Shown here: one piece after another, positions 14,670-22,000 of the stretch
How the letters are laid out: every line of letters starts with the position of its first letter
Position numbering within the stretch: position 1 is the first letter of the stretch
Assembly: GCA_021812785.1 (NCBI GenBank)
Contig: JAKAMR010000015.1
Coordinates: 1-34,387 of the forward strand
Direction of reading: 5' to 3'
DNA from: Nitrospirota bacterium
GTDB taxonomy: Bacteria; Nitrospirota; Thermodesulfovibrionia; Thermodesulfovibrionales; JdFR-88
DNA length: 34,387 nt
Program-made: the position numbers and the translations under genes
The notes under the pieces: model-generated
What the model saw: only the letters and a program-made list of their open reading frames with translations
Database searches by the model: none
What the model was told of the DNA's origin: nothing

Positions 14670-16370
14670 TTATCTTTTCTTTTTTCTCTTCTCTTCTTTC
14701 TTTTTCTTTTTCAGCACACGTTTTTTAACCGGCCGCTTTTTTATTATGCGTTTTTTTATAGTTCTTCTCTTGAGCCTCTTTCTTGAAGTGGGCCTCTTCT
14801 TTTTTTGCGGGATCTCAGGGATACCTATAAGTCTGGGCGTCTTCGGCACTGCTTTAAGCGCAGGCGCCCCCTTGACGGCTCTTTCCATCTCTCTCAGGTT
14901 ATGGCTTAAGTCCCAAAAGCCGTTCCTGAACGCCATCTGGTCCGTAGCACCGGACATGGCTGCGGCATACTTTACGTTAGTCGCATAGAAGAACCACTGC
15001 CTCACCCAGTCCATTTCCGTTTCATCAGAGAAAGGATTGGTCTGATCGGAGAGGCCACGCCGCCAGGCCTCATCCATGATCTTTGTGGCGGCATCCGTCA
15101 TTTTATCGGCCGCCTTTATGGTGTCGTTCATCTTGGAGAAATGGCCGTCCGTCCACCGGTTGCCGTGGCAGGCATCGCATATGGATTTCATAACGGCTTC
15201 GCGGCCTGTCTGCATGGATTGGTCTATAAGGTATCTTGAGGCCGGCGCACCCCCAAAAGTGGAAGGAAGCGGAAGGCCGTCCTTATTTTTGATAATCGTG
15301 GTGTCGCCCTTTTTAGGCTGGGCTGTGGAGTAGATGAGCCCCAGGAGCCTTACCCATAGCCGTGAGCCCGAATCGTGCGTCCTTTCTGCAATGACAGTGC
15401 CGTCCGCCCCTACAAGAAGACTGTTGTGGCAGGCCGCGCAGGTAGGCGCCTTGAAATCCACACCGGGTCTCCAGGGGACACGCGTGAAATTCCATTGCGT
15501 CCCGTCAGAAAGAAATATCCCTCCGTGGCTGCTTTCTTTATACACGTCCCAAGCCGGGGCATGCGGTCCGGTGTGGCATCTGGCGCATGTGTACGGTTTT
15601 CTTGCAGCCTCCATTGAGAATGAATGCCCCGGATGGCAGGCCTCGCATGCCCCCCGTGAACCGTCCGGGTTGATCCTCCCGATTCCGGTATTGGGCCATC
15701 CCTTAAGAGCGGGCACATTTACGATCCCCTCCGGAGTGGACAATTGCTTCATCCCTGCCACTTTCACTGGAAGCCCGTGGCAGCTGTAACAGGAGTAGTC
15801 CTCAAGCCCCGGATCAGGTTTTTCTATGACGATCCTGCCGTCCGATACGTTTTTCGTTCCAATGATGGTGTCCATCAGGGTATGGAACAGGGGATTGTTC
15901 TCCAGGTTGCTCCAGGCGTAGGACTCCATGCTTTTGTCAAATTGCGATTGCTCCACGGGATGGCAAACGGCGCAGTCCGCCGGAGAGACGATCACGTTTA
16001 TGGTTGCCCCAAAGTGCTGGAAACTGTCTTTATGGGCGCTCGTGTTTTCCCCGTGGCACTCATAGCAGCCAACCACATAGTTTGCGAGATTTTCAGGCAC
16101 ATCCTTTGCCGAGACCAGGCGCTCCATAGCGGGCTTTTTCAGGGCTTCCGAAGGTGTAGTTCTGGAGTGCGGGCTGGAGAGCCATTCCTCAACGATGCCG
16201 GGCGTATATTTGCGGTGGCAGTCGATGCATTTTTGGCTCTGGGGGCTGACCATACCGGGGGAAAGTCCTGTGCTGTCTTTGGCCGCTCCCGCCGCCTTCG
16301 CCTGTACCATGCCGGACACGGCAAACATCATGAGGGCGGCAAAAAAAGTATATAAAAATTTTGTCTTCAT
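14670..16370 (-). CDS. Octaheme c-type cytochrome, HAO-family-like, with polybasic C-terminal tail
   Basis: A 566-aa precursor with a signal peptide (about 1-24, ending VQA) and exactly eight CxxCH heme-attachment motifs at Cys48, 102, 133, 194, 242, 262, 311 and 398. The spacing and the helical C-terminal part (EMDWVRQWFFYATNVKYAA, MAFRNGFWDLSHNLREME) resemble the hydroxylamine oxidoreductase-like octaheme family, whose members oxidise hydroxylamine or reduce nitrogen oxides in the periplasm. Whether the P460-forming tyrosine is present needs an alignment. Residues 523-566 form an extraordinary tail with 30 Lys/Arg in 44 residues, built partly of R-x-[ILV]-K-K pentads (RTIKK, RIIKK, RPVKK, RVLKK). 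No Shine-Dalgarno sequence is evident. No redox partner gene is adjacent. Confidence 0.9.
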   Translation of the reverse strand: MKTKFLYTFFAALMMFAVSGMVQAKAAGAAKDSTGLSPGMVSPQSQKCIDCHRKYTPGIVEEWLSSPHSRTTPSEALKKPAMERLVSAKDVPENLANYVVGCYECHGENTSAHKDSFQHFGATINVIVSPADCAVCHPVEQSQFDKSMESYAWSNLENNPLFHTLMDTIIGTKNVSDGRIVIEKPDPGLEDYSCYSCHGLPVKVAGMKQLSTPEGIVNVPALKGWPNTGIGRINPDGSRGACEACHPGHSFSMEAARKPYTCARCHTGPHAPAWDVYKESSHGGIFLSDGTQWNFTRVPWRPGVDFKAPTCAACHNSLLVGADGTVIAERTHDSGSRLWVRLLGLIYSTAQPKKGDTTIIKNKDGLPLPSTFGGAPASRYLIDQSMQTGREAVMKSICDACHGNRWTDGHFSKMNDTIKAADKMTDAATKIMDEAWRRGLSDQTNPFSDETEMDWVRQWFFYATNVKYAAAMSGATDQMAFRNGFWDLSHNLREMERAVKGAPALKAVPKTPRLIGIPEIPQKKKRPTSRKRLKRRTIKKRIIKKRPVKKRVLKKKKKEEKRKKKR

Positions 16371-16481
16371 GAAAAACAGATATTTCGTTTCGTTTTTATG
16401 TGTTTGTTTTTAAAATCAGGGTTTTATTGTAGTAGTATAAAATAAAAAGACCGGAAAGGATACGGTTTTGGAGGATATATT

Positions 16482-17063
16482 ATGAACATGGAAAAAGAAG
16501 ACCCTTCCGCTTGTCTTCATGGTGATGTGTTTTTGTTTTCCGCCGGTTTTCCTGACGATGCTCTGGATGTGGTGGCTGGTGTGCACAGTTTTTTTAAAAA
16601 AACGGGGCTTAAACTCTCGGTTGCGGAATCGTGCACCGGCGGGCTCATTGGCCACTATATCACTCAGCTTCCGGGCGCGAGCTGTTTTTTCGAGGCAGGT
16701 GTCATCTCCTATTCGGAAAGGGCAAAGGAGAAGGTACTTCATGTTCCGGAGGAGGTGGTACGGGCTTCAGGCCTTGTGAGTGAAGAGACGGCGCGTGAGA
16801 TGGCCAGGGGAGCGATGGAATTGCTTGGCTCGGATTTTGCTCTCTCCACAACGGGAAACCTGGGGCCGGACGCGCTCGAAGGGAAAGCCGTTGGCCTTGT
16901 TTATGTAGGGGTCTGCTCAAAAAGGCGGGCCGGAGACCCCGGCCAAAAGCCGGTTTGCCAAACAAAAAAAATGCTGCTTAAGGGCGGACGGGACGAGAAC
17001 AAGAAGGAGGCCGCTCTGGAGGCACTAAGGTTCCTTCTGGAGCAGGCCCGCAACCGGTCTTAG
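16482..17063 (+). CDS. pncC: CinA C-terminal domain protein / nicotinamide-nucleotide amidohydrolase
   Basis: A 193-aa standalone CinA C-terminal domain. PncC deamidates NMN to nicotinate mononucleotide in the pyridine nucleotide cycle. The signature AESCTGGLIGHYITQLPGASC contains the catalytic Ser of AESCTGG (residues 48-54). EAGVISYSERAKEKVLHV, LVSEETAREMARGAMELLGSDFALSTTGNLGP and GKAVGLVYVGV complete the family pattern. About 30 extra N-terminal residues precede the domain. A strong GGAGG (16474-16478) fixes ATG 16482 or the nearby ATG 16488. ligA, on the opposite strand downstream, is NAD-dependent and yields NMN, the PncC substrate, so the proximity may be meaningful although the genes are convergent. 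Confidence 0.88.
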   Translation: MNMEKEDPSACLHGDVFLFSAGFPDDALDVVAGVHSFFKKTGLKLSVAESCTGGLIGHYITQLPGASCFFEAGVISYSERAKEKVLHVPEEVVRASGLVSEETAREMARGAMELLGSDFALSTTGNLGPDALEGKAVGLVYVGVCSKRRAGDPGQKPVCQTKKMLLKGGRDENKKEAALEALRFLLEQARNRS

Positions 17064-17090
17064 CCCGAAGCAGCATGAGTTTTTTTCTGT

Positions 17091-17276
17091 TTATTTCGCA
17101 TCGCACACCCCGCCGCAACCGCAGGGTTTGCCTTTGGCCTTTTCGAATGCCTCACGGCCTCCCGCAAATCTATCCGGATCGGTTCCATTATGTTTTATTT
17201 TAACCGGATATATCAGCGGAGGGAAAGGCACTGTGTTTTTGGGCCGGTGATGGCCGGTATGAGCGACTTCGGGCAT
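17091..17276 (-). CDS. Small Cys-containing protein downstream of ligA
   Basis: 61 aa, not recognised. The body is Pro/His-rich at the N-terminus (MPEVAHTGHHRPKNTVPFPPL) and the C-terminus carries GKPCGCGGVCDAK. Its three cysteines in CxCxxxC spacing, with nearby histidines, could bind a metal. It starts 16 bp after the ligA stop on the same strand, so it may be the last gene of the ligA transcript. There is no strong Shine-Dalgarno sequence. It could be a chance ORF; the coherent metal-motif ending and tight placement argue for a gene. Confidence 0.5.
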   Translation of the reverse strand: MPEVAHTGHHRPKNTVPFPPLIYPVKIKHNGTDPDRFAGGREAFEKAKGKPCGCGGVCDAK

Positions 17277-17292
17277 TAGCTTTTTTTGTTTC

Positions 17293-19347
17293 TTAAAACA
17301 GGGTCGGGTTTCCGGGGCTGGCCTTTATCAACTTCAAAAGCTCCTCATAGGAGATGGTCTTTACGCCAAGCTCTTGGGCCTTGTCCAGCTTCGACCCCGG
17401 TTTTTCCCCCGCCACCAGATAGTCGGTGCTGCCGGAGATCGCCGATGAGGCGTGTCCGCCTTCTGCCTCTATCTTCTCCTCCACTTCCTTTCTGGGGGCG
17501 GGCAGTGTGCCCGTGATCACGAAGGTCATCCCCTCCAGCGGGAGTTTTGCCTGTTTTTTTGCCGCCTTGAAATCCGGGTTTTGTATCCGGAGTCCGGCCT
17601 GCTTCAGCGTCTCCATCGTCTTTATGTTTTTTCCGTCCCGGAAGAAAGCTGAAATGGAGTTGGCGATCTTGTCCCCCATGTGCTTTATCGGTCTCAGCCT
17701 TTCCGGGGTCACATGATACAGGTCCTCAAGACGCGAAAAGTTTTTGGCAAGGAGCCTTGCCGCGTACTCTCCCACATGGGGGATCCCAAGGGAATAGAGA
17801 AACCTTGCCAGTGCGGGCGTTTTGCTGCGCTCTATGGCCTCCATCATGTTGGAGGCGGATTTTTGGGCGAATCTTGGAAGGTTAAGCAAGTCTTCCTTTT
17901 TAAGCCTGTAGATGTCCTCAAAGTTTTTTATGAGGCCCTTCGTATAAAGGAGTTCCACGTTCTTTTCGCCAAGCCCCTCTATGTCCATTCCGTTTCTTCC
18001 GGAAAAATGTATGATCTTTTCCTGCACCTGCACCGGGCATGAAAGGGACACGCATCTTACGGCCACTTCGCCTTCCTCTCTTACCACTTCTCCCCCGCAG
18101 GCCGGGCAGCGCTCAGGCATGGGCACTTCTTTTTCCCTGCCCGTCCTTTTCTCCTTTATCACCATGAGCACATGCGGGATCACGTCCCCGGCCCTTTCCA
18201 CGACCGCGGTGTCCCCGATCCTTATGTCCTTTCTCTTTATCTCGTCCCAGTTGTGGAGGGTCGATTTTGTTACGGTTACGCCGCCTATCCTTACCGGCTC
18301 GAAAACGGCATAGGGCGTTATGACGCCCGTCCGGCCCACGCTGCCCCTGATGTCCTTTATTTTTGTGGATGCCTGGTGGGCGGCGAATTTATAGGCGATG
18401 GCCCAACGGGGCTCCCTTGTCTTTGATCCCAGTTTCTGCTGGAGCCCGAAATCATCCACCTTTATTACGGCCCCGTCTATTTCAAACCCGAAGCTCTCCC
18501 TCTTTTGCTCGATCTTCCCTACTGCTTTAAGAACGCCGTCAATGCCTTTGGCCTTTTCAAGCATCGCCGGCACGGGGAACCTTTTTCCCCTGAGCCAGTC
18601 CATGAACCCGGAGTGGCTTTTGAATTCGATCCCCTTTGCCGCGCCCAACCCATAGCAGGCCAGAAACAGTCTCCTTTCCGCTGTAACGGAGGGGTCCAGC
18701 TGCCTGATGCTTCCCGCCGCGGCATTCCTTGGATTGGCAAAGGAAGGCTCCCCCGTCTCTTCCCTGCGGCGGTTCAGTTTTTTGAACTCCTCAAGGTCCA
18801 TGTATACCTCGCCACGGATGTCTATCACCTGCGGTATACTGCCGTCCGCCTCTATCTTTATGGGGATAGACCTGAGCGCTTTTATGTTCAGGGTCACGTC
18901 CTCCCCTTCAAAGCCGTCCCCCCTTGTTGAGGCCCTTGCAAGGAGCCCCCCCTCGTAAGTTAGCTCCATGGCTAGGCCGTCGTATTTGGGCTCCACCGTG
19001 TACTCTATGTCCTCTTCCTGCTCAAGGAGCCTTTTTATCCTGCGGTCGAACTCCCGCAGCTCGTCATGGGAGAATGCGTTGTCCAGGGAGAGCATGGGGA
19101 CGGTATGCCTCACTTTCGCGAATTTCTCCAGGGGGGCGGCACCCACACGGCGCGTTGGGGTCTCAGGCAGGATGTAACCGTATTTTTCCTCAAGCTGCAT
19201 CAGGCTGCGGTAGAGCCTGTCGTATTCCTCGTCCGTGATCACCGGGGAGTCGAGCACATAATAACGGTAGCTGTGGTAATTAAGCACCTTTACCAGAGAC
19301 TCTATCTCTTTCTTTATTTCCGGTGGGACTTCTTTTTTTTCAGGCAT
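17293..19347 (-). CDS. ligA: NAD-dependent DNA ligase LigA
   Basis: 684 aa, close to the E. coli length. It seals nicks in duplex DNA during replication and repair using NAD+ and releasing NMN. Domains in order: Ia (YHSYRYYVLDSPVITDEEYDRLYR, 24-47), nucleotidyltransferase with the adenylated Lys121 in EPKYDGLA, the STRGDGFEGEDVT and GEVYM motifs, and FANPRNAAAGSIRQLDP. The OB fold contains TPYAVFEPV. A four-Cys zinc finger (about residues 412-435, CPACGG ... CVSLSCP) follows, then helix-hairpin-helix repeats and a C-terminal BRCT domain (about 600-684, MTFVITGTLPAPRKEVEEKIE). All catalytic parts are intact. A GGAG lies 13 bases upstream of ATG 19347. It diverges from the RfaH-like gene. Confidence 0.98.
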   Translation of the reverse strand: MPEKKEVPPEIKKEIESLVKVLNYHSYRYYVLDSPVITDEEYDRLYRSLMQLEEKYGYILPETPTRRVGAAPLEKFAKVRHTVPMLSLDNAFSHDELREFDRRIKRLLEQEEDIEYTVEPKYDGLAMELTYEGGLLARASTRGDGFEGEDVTLNIKALRSIPIKIEADGSIPQVIDIRGEVYMDLEEFKKLNRRREETGEPSFANPRNAAAGSIRQLDPSVTAERRLFLACYGLGAAKGIEFKSHSGFMDWLRGKRFPVPAMLEKAKGIDGVLKAVGKIEQKRESFGFEIDGAVIKVDDFGLQQKLGSKTREPRWAIAYKFAAHQASTKIKDIRGSVGRTGVITPYAVFEPVRIGGVTVTKSTLHNWDEIKRKDIRIGDTAVVERAGDVIPHVLMVIKEKRTGREKEVPMPERCPACGGEVVREEGEVAVRCVSLSCPVQVQEKIIHFSGRNGMDIEGLGEKNVELLYTKGLIKNFEDIYRLKKEDLLNLPRFAQKSASNMMEAIERSKTPALARFLYSLGIPHVGEYAARLLAKNFSRLEDLYHVTPERLRPIKHMGDKIANSISAFFRDGKNIKTMETLKQAGLRIQNPDFKAAKKQAKLPLEGMTFVITGTLPAPRKEVEEKIEAEGGHASSAISGSTDYLVAGEKPGSKLDKAQELGVKTISYEELLKLIKASPGNPTLF

Positions 19348-19504
19348 AGATAGATTTTATCTCCAAAACAGAATTCGAAGCCGCTTTGCCTCTGAAAAAA
19401 CACGGGTTTTTTAGTTTTATCTTCCCGGGACGGACATATTATAACAGCAAGGCCCGGCGGCGTTTGACCAATGCAATCGCAAGGAGCATTATTGCAACCG
19501 TAGG

Positions 19505-19534
19505 TTGACTTATTTGCCTCTCCCCGTTTAGAAT
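19505..19534 (+). promoter_or_regulatory. Candidate promoter of the RfaH-like gene
   Basis: TTGACT (19505-19510), an 18-bp spacer and TAGAAT (19529-19534, 5 of 6). +1 would fall within a few bases of ATG 19545, with no Shine-Dalgarno sequence. A second possibility is TTGACC (19464-19469), 17 bp, CATTAT (19487-19492), which would give a leader of about 45 bases. Nothing else is seen in the 197-bp ligA/RfaH-like gap. Confidence 0.5.
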
Positions 19535-19544
19535 CTTTTCCTGA

Positions 19545-20030
19545 ATGGAAAAATGGTATGCCTTATACCTTAAGCAGGGACATGAGAACGCTGTCTCCAT
19601 CCGTCTGGCGGGCGCCGGGATCGAGACGCTGAACCCGCTTTTAAGGCAAAAGAAGTTCAGAAGCCACAGGATAGTCGAGACCGTTGAGCCCCTTTTCCCG
19701 TGCTACATCTTTGCCCGCTTCGATCCCTCCGTGCATTTCCGGATGATAAGTTACACAAGGGGGGTGAGGTACATCGTTGGCGGCGGCTCCCTCATGTCCG
19801 TGCCGGAGGAGATCATAGTCTCGATAAGGGATAAAATGGAGGGTGGACTGATTGCGCTTAAGCCCGAGGAAATCAAGGAAGGCGGGCAGGTGGTGATAAA
19901 AGACGGACCCTTCGGCGGTTTCTACGGAATATTTAAGCGGTACACAAAGGGCTCTGAAAGATGCCTGGTGCTCCTGGAAGCCCTTGGGTGGACCCTGGAG
20001 ACTGACAACTGCATGATAACGCGCGCATGA
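19545..20030 (+). CDS. NusG/RfaH-family specialised transcription antiterminator
   Basis: A 161-aa NusG paralogue. The NGN domain (about 1-100) opens MEKWYALYLKQGHENAVSIRL and continues PLFPCYIFARFDPSVHFRMISYTRGVRYIVG; a KOW-type C-terminal domain (about 108-160) contains GGQVVIKDGPFGGFYGIFKR. Short NusG paralogues at the head of polysaccharide loci (RfaH, UpxY, LoaP types) bind elongating polymerase and suppress premature termination in their operon. This one lies directly before the FecR-wza-wzc genes. A match to the RfaH recognition element ops occurs in the leader of the second block (27977-27988). There is no Shine-Dalgarno sequence, and a promoter ends 10 bases before the ATG, so its mRNA may be nearly leaderless. 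Confidence 0.9.
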   Translation: MEKWYALYLKQGHENAVSIRLAGAGIETLNPLLRQKKFRSHRIVETVEPLFPCYIFARFDPSVHFRMISYTRGVRYIVGGGSLMSVPEEIIVSIRDKMEGGLIALKPEEIKEGGQVVIKDGPFGGFYGIFKRYTKGSERCLVLLEALGWTLETDNCMITRA

Positions 20031-20050
20031 AAATCCCATTAAAAAAGGGC

Positions 20051-20079
20051 TTGACAAACACCGGCAAGGGTATTACTCT
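20051..20079 (+). promoter_or_regulatory. Candidate promoter of the fecR-wza-wzc block
   Basis: A perfect TTGACA (20051-20056), a 17-bp spacer and TACTCT (20074-20079, weak -10). TATAGTTG occurs twice just downstream (20086-20093 and 20099-20106), 13 bp apart, and may be an operator. A weak -10 with a perfect -35 suggests activator help. Confidence 0.5.
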
Positions 20080-20110
20080 AGGTTGTATAGTTGAAACTTA
20101 TAGTTGTGTT

Positions 20111-20149
20111 AAGGAGAAGACCCCTTTTGCAAAAAAAAATGCAAGGAGG
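20111..20149 (+). promoter_or_regulatory. Possible RBS-sequestering alternative hairpins before fecR-like gene
   Basis: TTGCA (20127-20131) and TGCAA (20140-20144) flank an A-run and can fold, burying the start of the AAGGAGG Shine-Dalgarno sequence (20143-20149). The C/T arm CCCCTT (20121-20126) could instead pair with AAGG at 20111-20114, so two exclusive folds are possible. Stability was not computed. Confidence 0.3.
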
Positions 20150-20154
20150 CTGTC

Positions 20155-20964
20155 ATGAAGAGAAAAGCCGCATTCCTGGCATTGATCGCCTTTTCGGTAA
20201 GTTTCATCATTCTTCCCCGGCAGGCCGTTGCCGCCCCGGCAAGCATGGTGCAGGGGCATGTTTCAACCGCCTCCGTCACAATGGCGGGGAGGGCGGCCCC
20301 CGGCCCCTCACTGATCGGGAATGCCTATCCCAAAGGCATGGCCCGCGTTTTTCTGGCAGGCCAGTGGCTAAAGCTGAACGGTATCTGTCCGGTTGCCCCT
20401 GGCGAGGTTTTCAGCACTGCGGGAGGCACGATCTCCTTTCTTTTTACCGACGGAACGCGCATGGATGTGGGAGGGGGCTCGGCTGTCTATTTCAAAGCCG
20501 GGCCGGGCGGCGGCCATTCCTACGTCATAGCGCTTGTTAAGGGGCGGATAGGTATCAATGGCGGCAGTCTCTCAAAATTCGCTGTGCAGACCCCGGATGA
20601 TCTCCTGATGTCTCCCGGGAAGGCCGGTTTTATAGGGGGCCTTTATTTTGATGGAGGGCGGACCATAGTAAAGACACTTTCGGGAGGCCTTACGGTCAAA
20701 AAGGATCTCTCAGCCCAAAAAATCAAAAAGGTCACAGTGGGATATGCGGGCGCGGATGGCGCAGGAGATGATGACGGAACCATGGCCCCAAACGCCCAAG
20801 CCGGCTCTTCGGACCCCGGAGCATCGGGGGGCGCCGGAGCGGCAGGGGGCGGCTCAGTCGCAGCCGCGCTTGCGATTGGAGGGGCCGAGATTGCGGGAAC
20901 TATAGCGGGGGTTACCGTGGAACAAAACCGCGGATGGAGCGAAGCGAGCCCTTATAGTCCATAG
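20155..20964 (+). CDS. FecR-domain secreted protein of the exopolysaccharide locus
   Basis: 269 aa. The signal peptide (about 1-27, ending AVA) is followed by a FecR-like beta domain: MARVFLAGQWLKLNGICPVAPGEVFSTAGG, then SFLFTDGTRMDVGGGSAVYFK, KGRIGINGG and FAVQTPDDLLMSPGKAGFIGG (about 60-190). A Gly/Ala/Asp-rich linker leads to a hydrophobic Gly/Ala segment (about 228-252) and a C-terminus ending SPYSP. Such FecR-like proteins with a terminal Gly/Ala stretch are common beside wza/wzc genes in exopolysaccharide loci, where their exact role is unknown; they are not iron regulators there. A strong AAGGAGG precedes the ATG. wza follows 27 bp later. Confidence 0.8.
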   Translation: MKRKAAFLALIAFSVSFIILPRQAVAAPASMVQGHVSTASVTMAGRAAPGPSLIGNAYPKGMARVFLAGQWLKLNGICPVAPGEVFSTAGGTISFLFTDGTRMDVGGGSAVYFKAGPGGGHSYVIALVKGRIGINGGSLSKFAVQTPDDLLMSPGKAGFIGGLYFDGGRTIVKTLSGGLTVKKDLSAQKIKKVTVGYAGADGAGDDDGTMAPNAQAGSSDPGASGGAGAAGGGSVAAALAIGGAEIAGTIAGVTVEQNRGWSEASPYSP

Positions 20965-20991
20965 GCATACACGGGGGGGTATACGAACAAA

Positions 20992-21996
20992 ATGAAGACG
21001 TTTAATAAAAAATTAATATTAGTGCTCGTTCTTGCCGCATGGGCCTTTGCCTCATGCGCTCAGGACCAGGAGTACCAGCGGGTCATAAATAACGCGTACT
21101 CCGGGAAAGGCAGAGCCAGCCTGCTCAACAGCGAGCTCGTCAAAAGGGCGATGACGCAAGGGGCCCTTGATTCCACCAGGGATTACAGGCTTGGGCCGGA
21201 GGACCTGGTTCAGGTCAATGTCTTCCGGGTGGATGACCTCTCCTCTACCGTCCGTATAAGCCAGGCGGGCATGATAGAGCTTCCTCTTGTGAATGAGGTG
21301 AAGGCTGCGGGGCTGACGCCACCGGAACTGGAGGCGGCCATCGCCCGGAGGCTGAGGGCCTATATACAAGACCCGGTGGTAAACGTGTTCATAGAGGAAT
21401 ACCGCAGCCGGAGAATAACCGTTTTGGGGGCCGTGCATAACCCTCAGGTCTTCAGCGTATCGGGGCCAAAATATCTTCTGGACATGCTTTCAATGGCCGG
21501 GGGGCTCACAGACGAGGCCTCGAACCTATGTTTTATCAGCAGGCAGGCGGGGTCAGCCGGGGCAGATAAAGAAAAAACACTGAAGATAGACCTGAATGAA
21601 CTTTTAATGAAAGGGAATGCAGAGCTCAATATCCCGGTGAAATCGGGTGATGTCATAAACATCCCCCGCGCGGGGCGTTTCTTTGTGGACGGGGCGGTCG
21701 GGGCGCCGGGTTCCTTCTTACTTACCGGCAGCATCACTCTTACGCAGGCCATCAGCATGGCAAAGGGACTCAATTTCGAGGCAGTCAAGAGCATAAAGAT
21801 ATACAGAAACGCCGGGAGCGGCCGGAGGAAACTCCTTGTGGCGAATTATGACGCCATACTGGGCGGGAAGAGCCCCGATATTTACATAAAGGACAAGGAC
21901 GTTATCATAGTGCCCACAAGCAGCGTCAAGGAGTTTTTCAAGGGGCTGAGGAGCTCCATTTACACCCACTCGATATCGGTTGGAAGGGGATATTGA
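20992..21996 (+). CDS. Wza-like outer-membrane polysaccharide export lipoprotein
   Basis: 334 aa. A lipoprotein signal with lipobox FASC (Cys22) is followed by the Poly_export domain (DYRLGPEDLVQVNVFRVDDLSSTVRI ... GMIELPLVNEVKAAGLTPPELE, about 65-140) and SLBB-type repeats (about 145-300: RRITVLGAVHNPQVFSV and GRFFVDGAVGAPGSFLL). The family forms the outer-membrane channel through which assembled capsule or exopolysaccharide leaves the cell, in contact with the Wzc-type co-polymerase encoded next. The C-terminus (SSIYTHSISVGRGY) is amphipathic, as in the pore-forming helix of Wza. A GGGGGGG tract lies upstream of the ATG. It ends 4 bp before the Wzc-type gene. Confidence 0.93.
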   Translation: MKTFNKKLILVLVLAAWAFASCAQDQEYQRVINNAYSGKGRASLLNSELVKRAMTQGALDSTRDYRLGPEDLVQVNVFRVDDLSSTVRISQAGMIELPLVNEVKAAGLTPPELEAAIARRLRAYIQDPVVNVFIEEYRSRRITVLGAVHNPQVFSVSGPKYLLDMLSMAGGLTDEASNLCFISRQAGSAGADKEKTLKIDLNELLMKGNAELNIPVKSGDVINIPRAGRFFVDGAVGAPGSFLLTGSITLTQAISMAKGLNFEAVKSIKIYRNAGSGRRKLLVANYDAILGGKSPDIYIKDKDVIIVPTSSVKEFFKGLRSSIYTHSISVGRGY

Positions 21997-22000
21997 ACGA

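Noticed and set aside
14665..14720. Pyrimidine tract as a regulatory or triplex-forming element
   Set aside because: It is fully explained as the coding sequence of the Lys/Arg-rich tail of the cytochrome read on the other strand.
15744..16355. 203-codon plus-strand frame opposite the octaheme cytochrome
   Set aside because: The opposite strand encodes eight CxxCH motifs and a signal peptide. The plus frame has no recognisable domain or ribosome-binding site.
20086..20106. Repeated TATAGTTG as the start of a repeat array
   Set aside because: Only two 8-bp copies exist, with no repeat/spacer regularity and no cas genes, so it is not CRISPR. It is noted only as a possible operator.
20031..20154. 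An ops/JUMPStart element in the leader of the first exopolysaccharide block
   Set aside because: No GGCGGTAG-like core was found in this leader; only the second block carries one.
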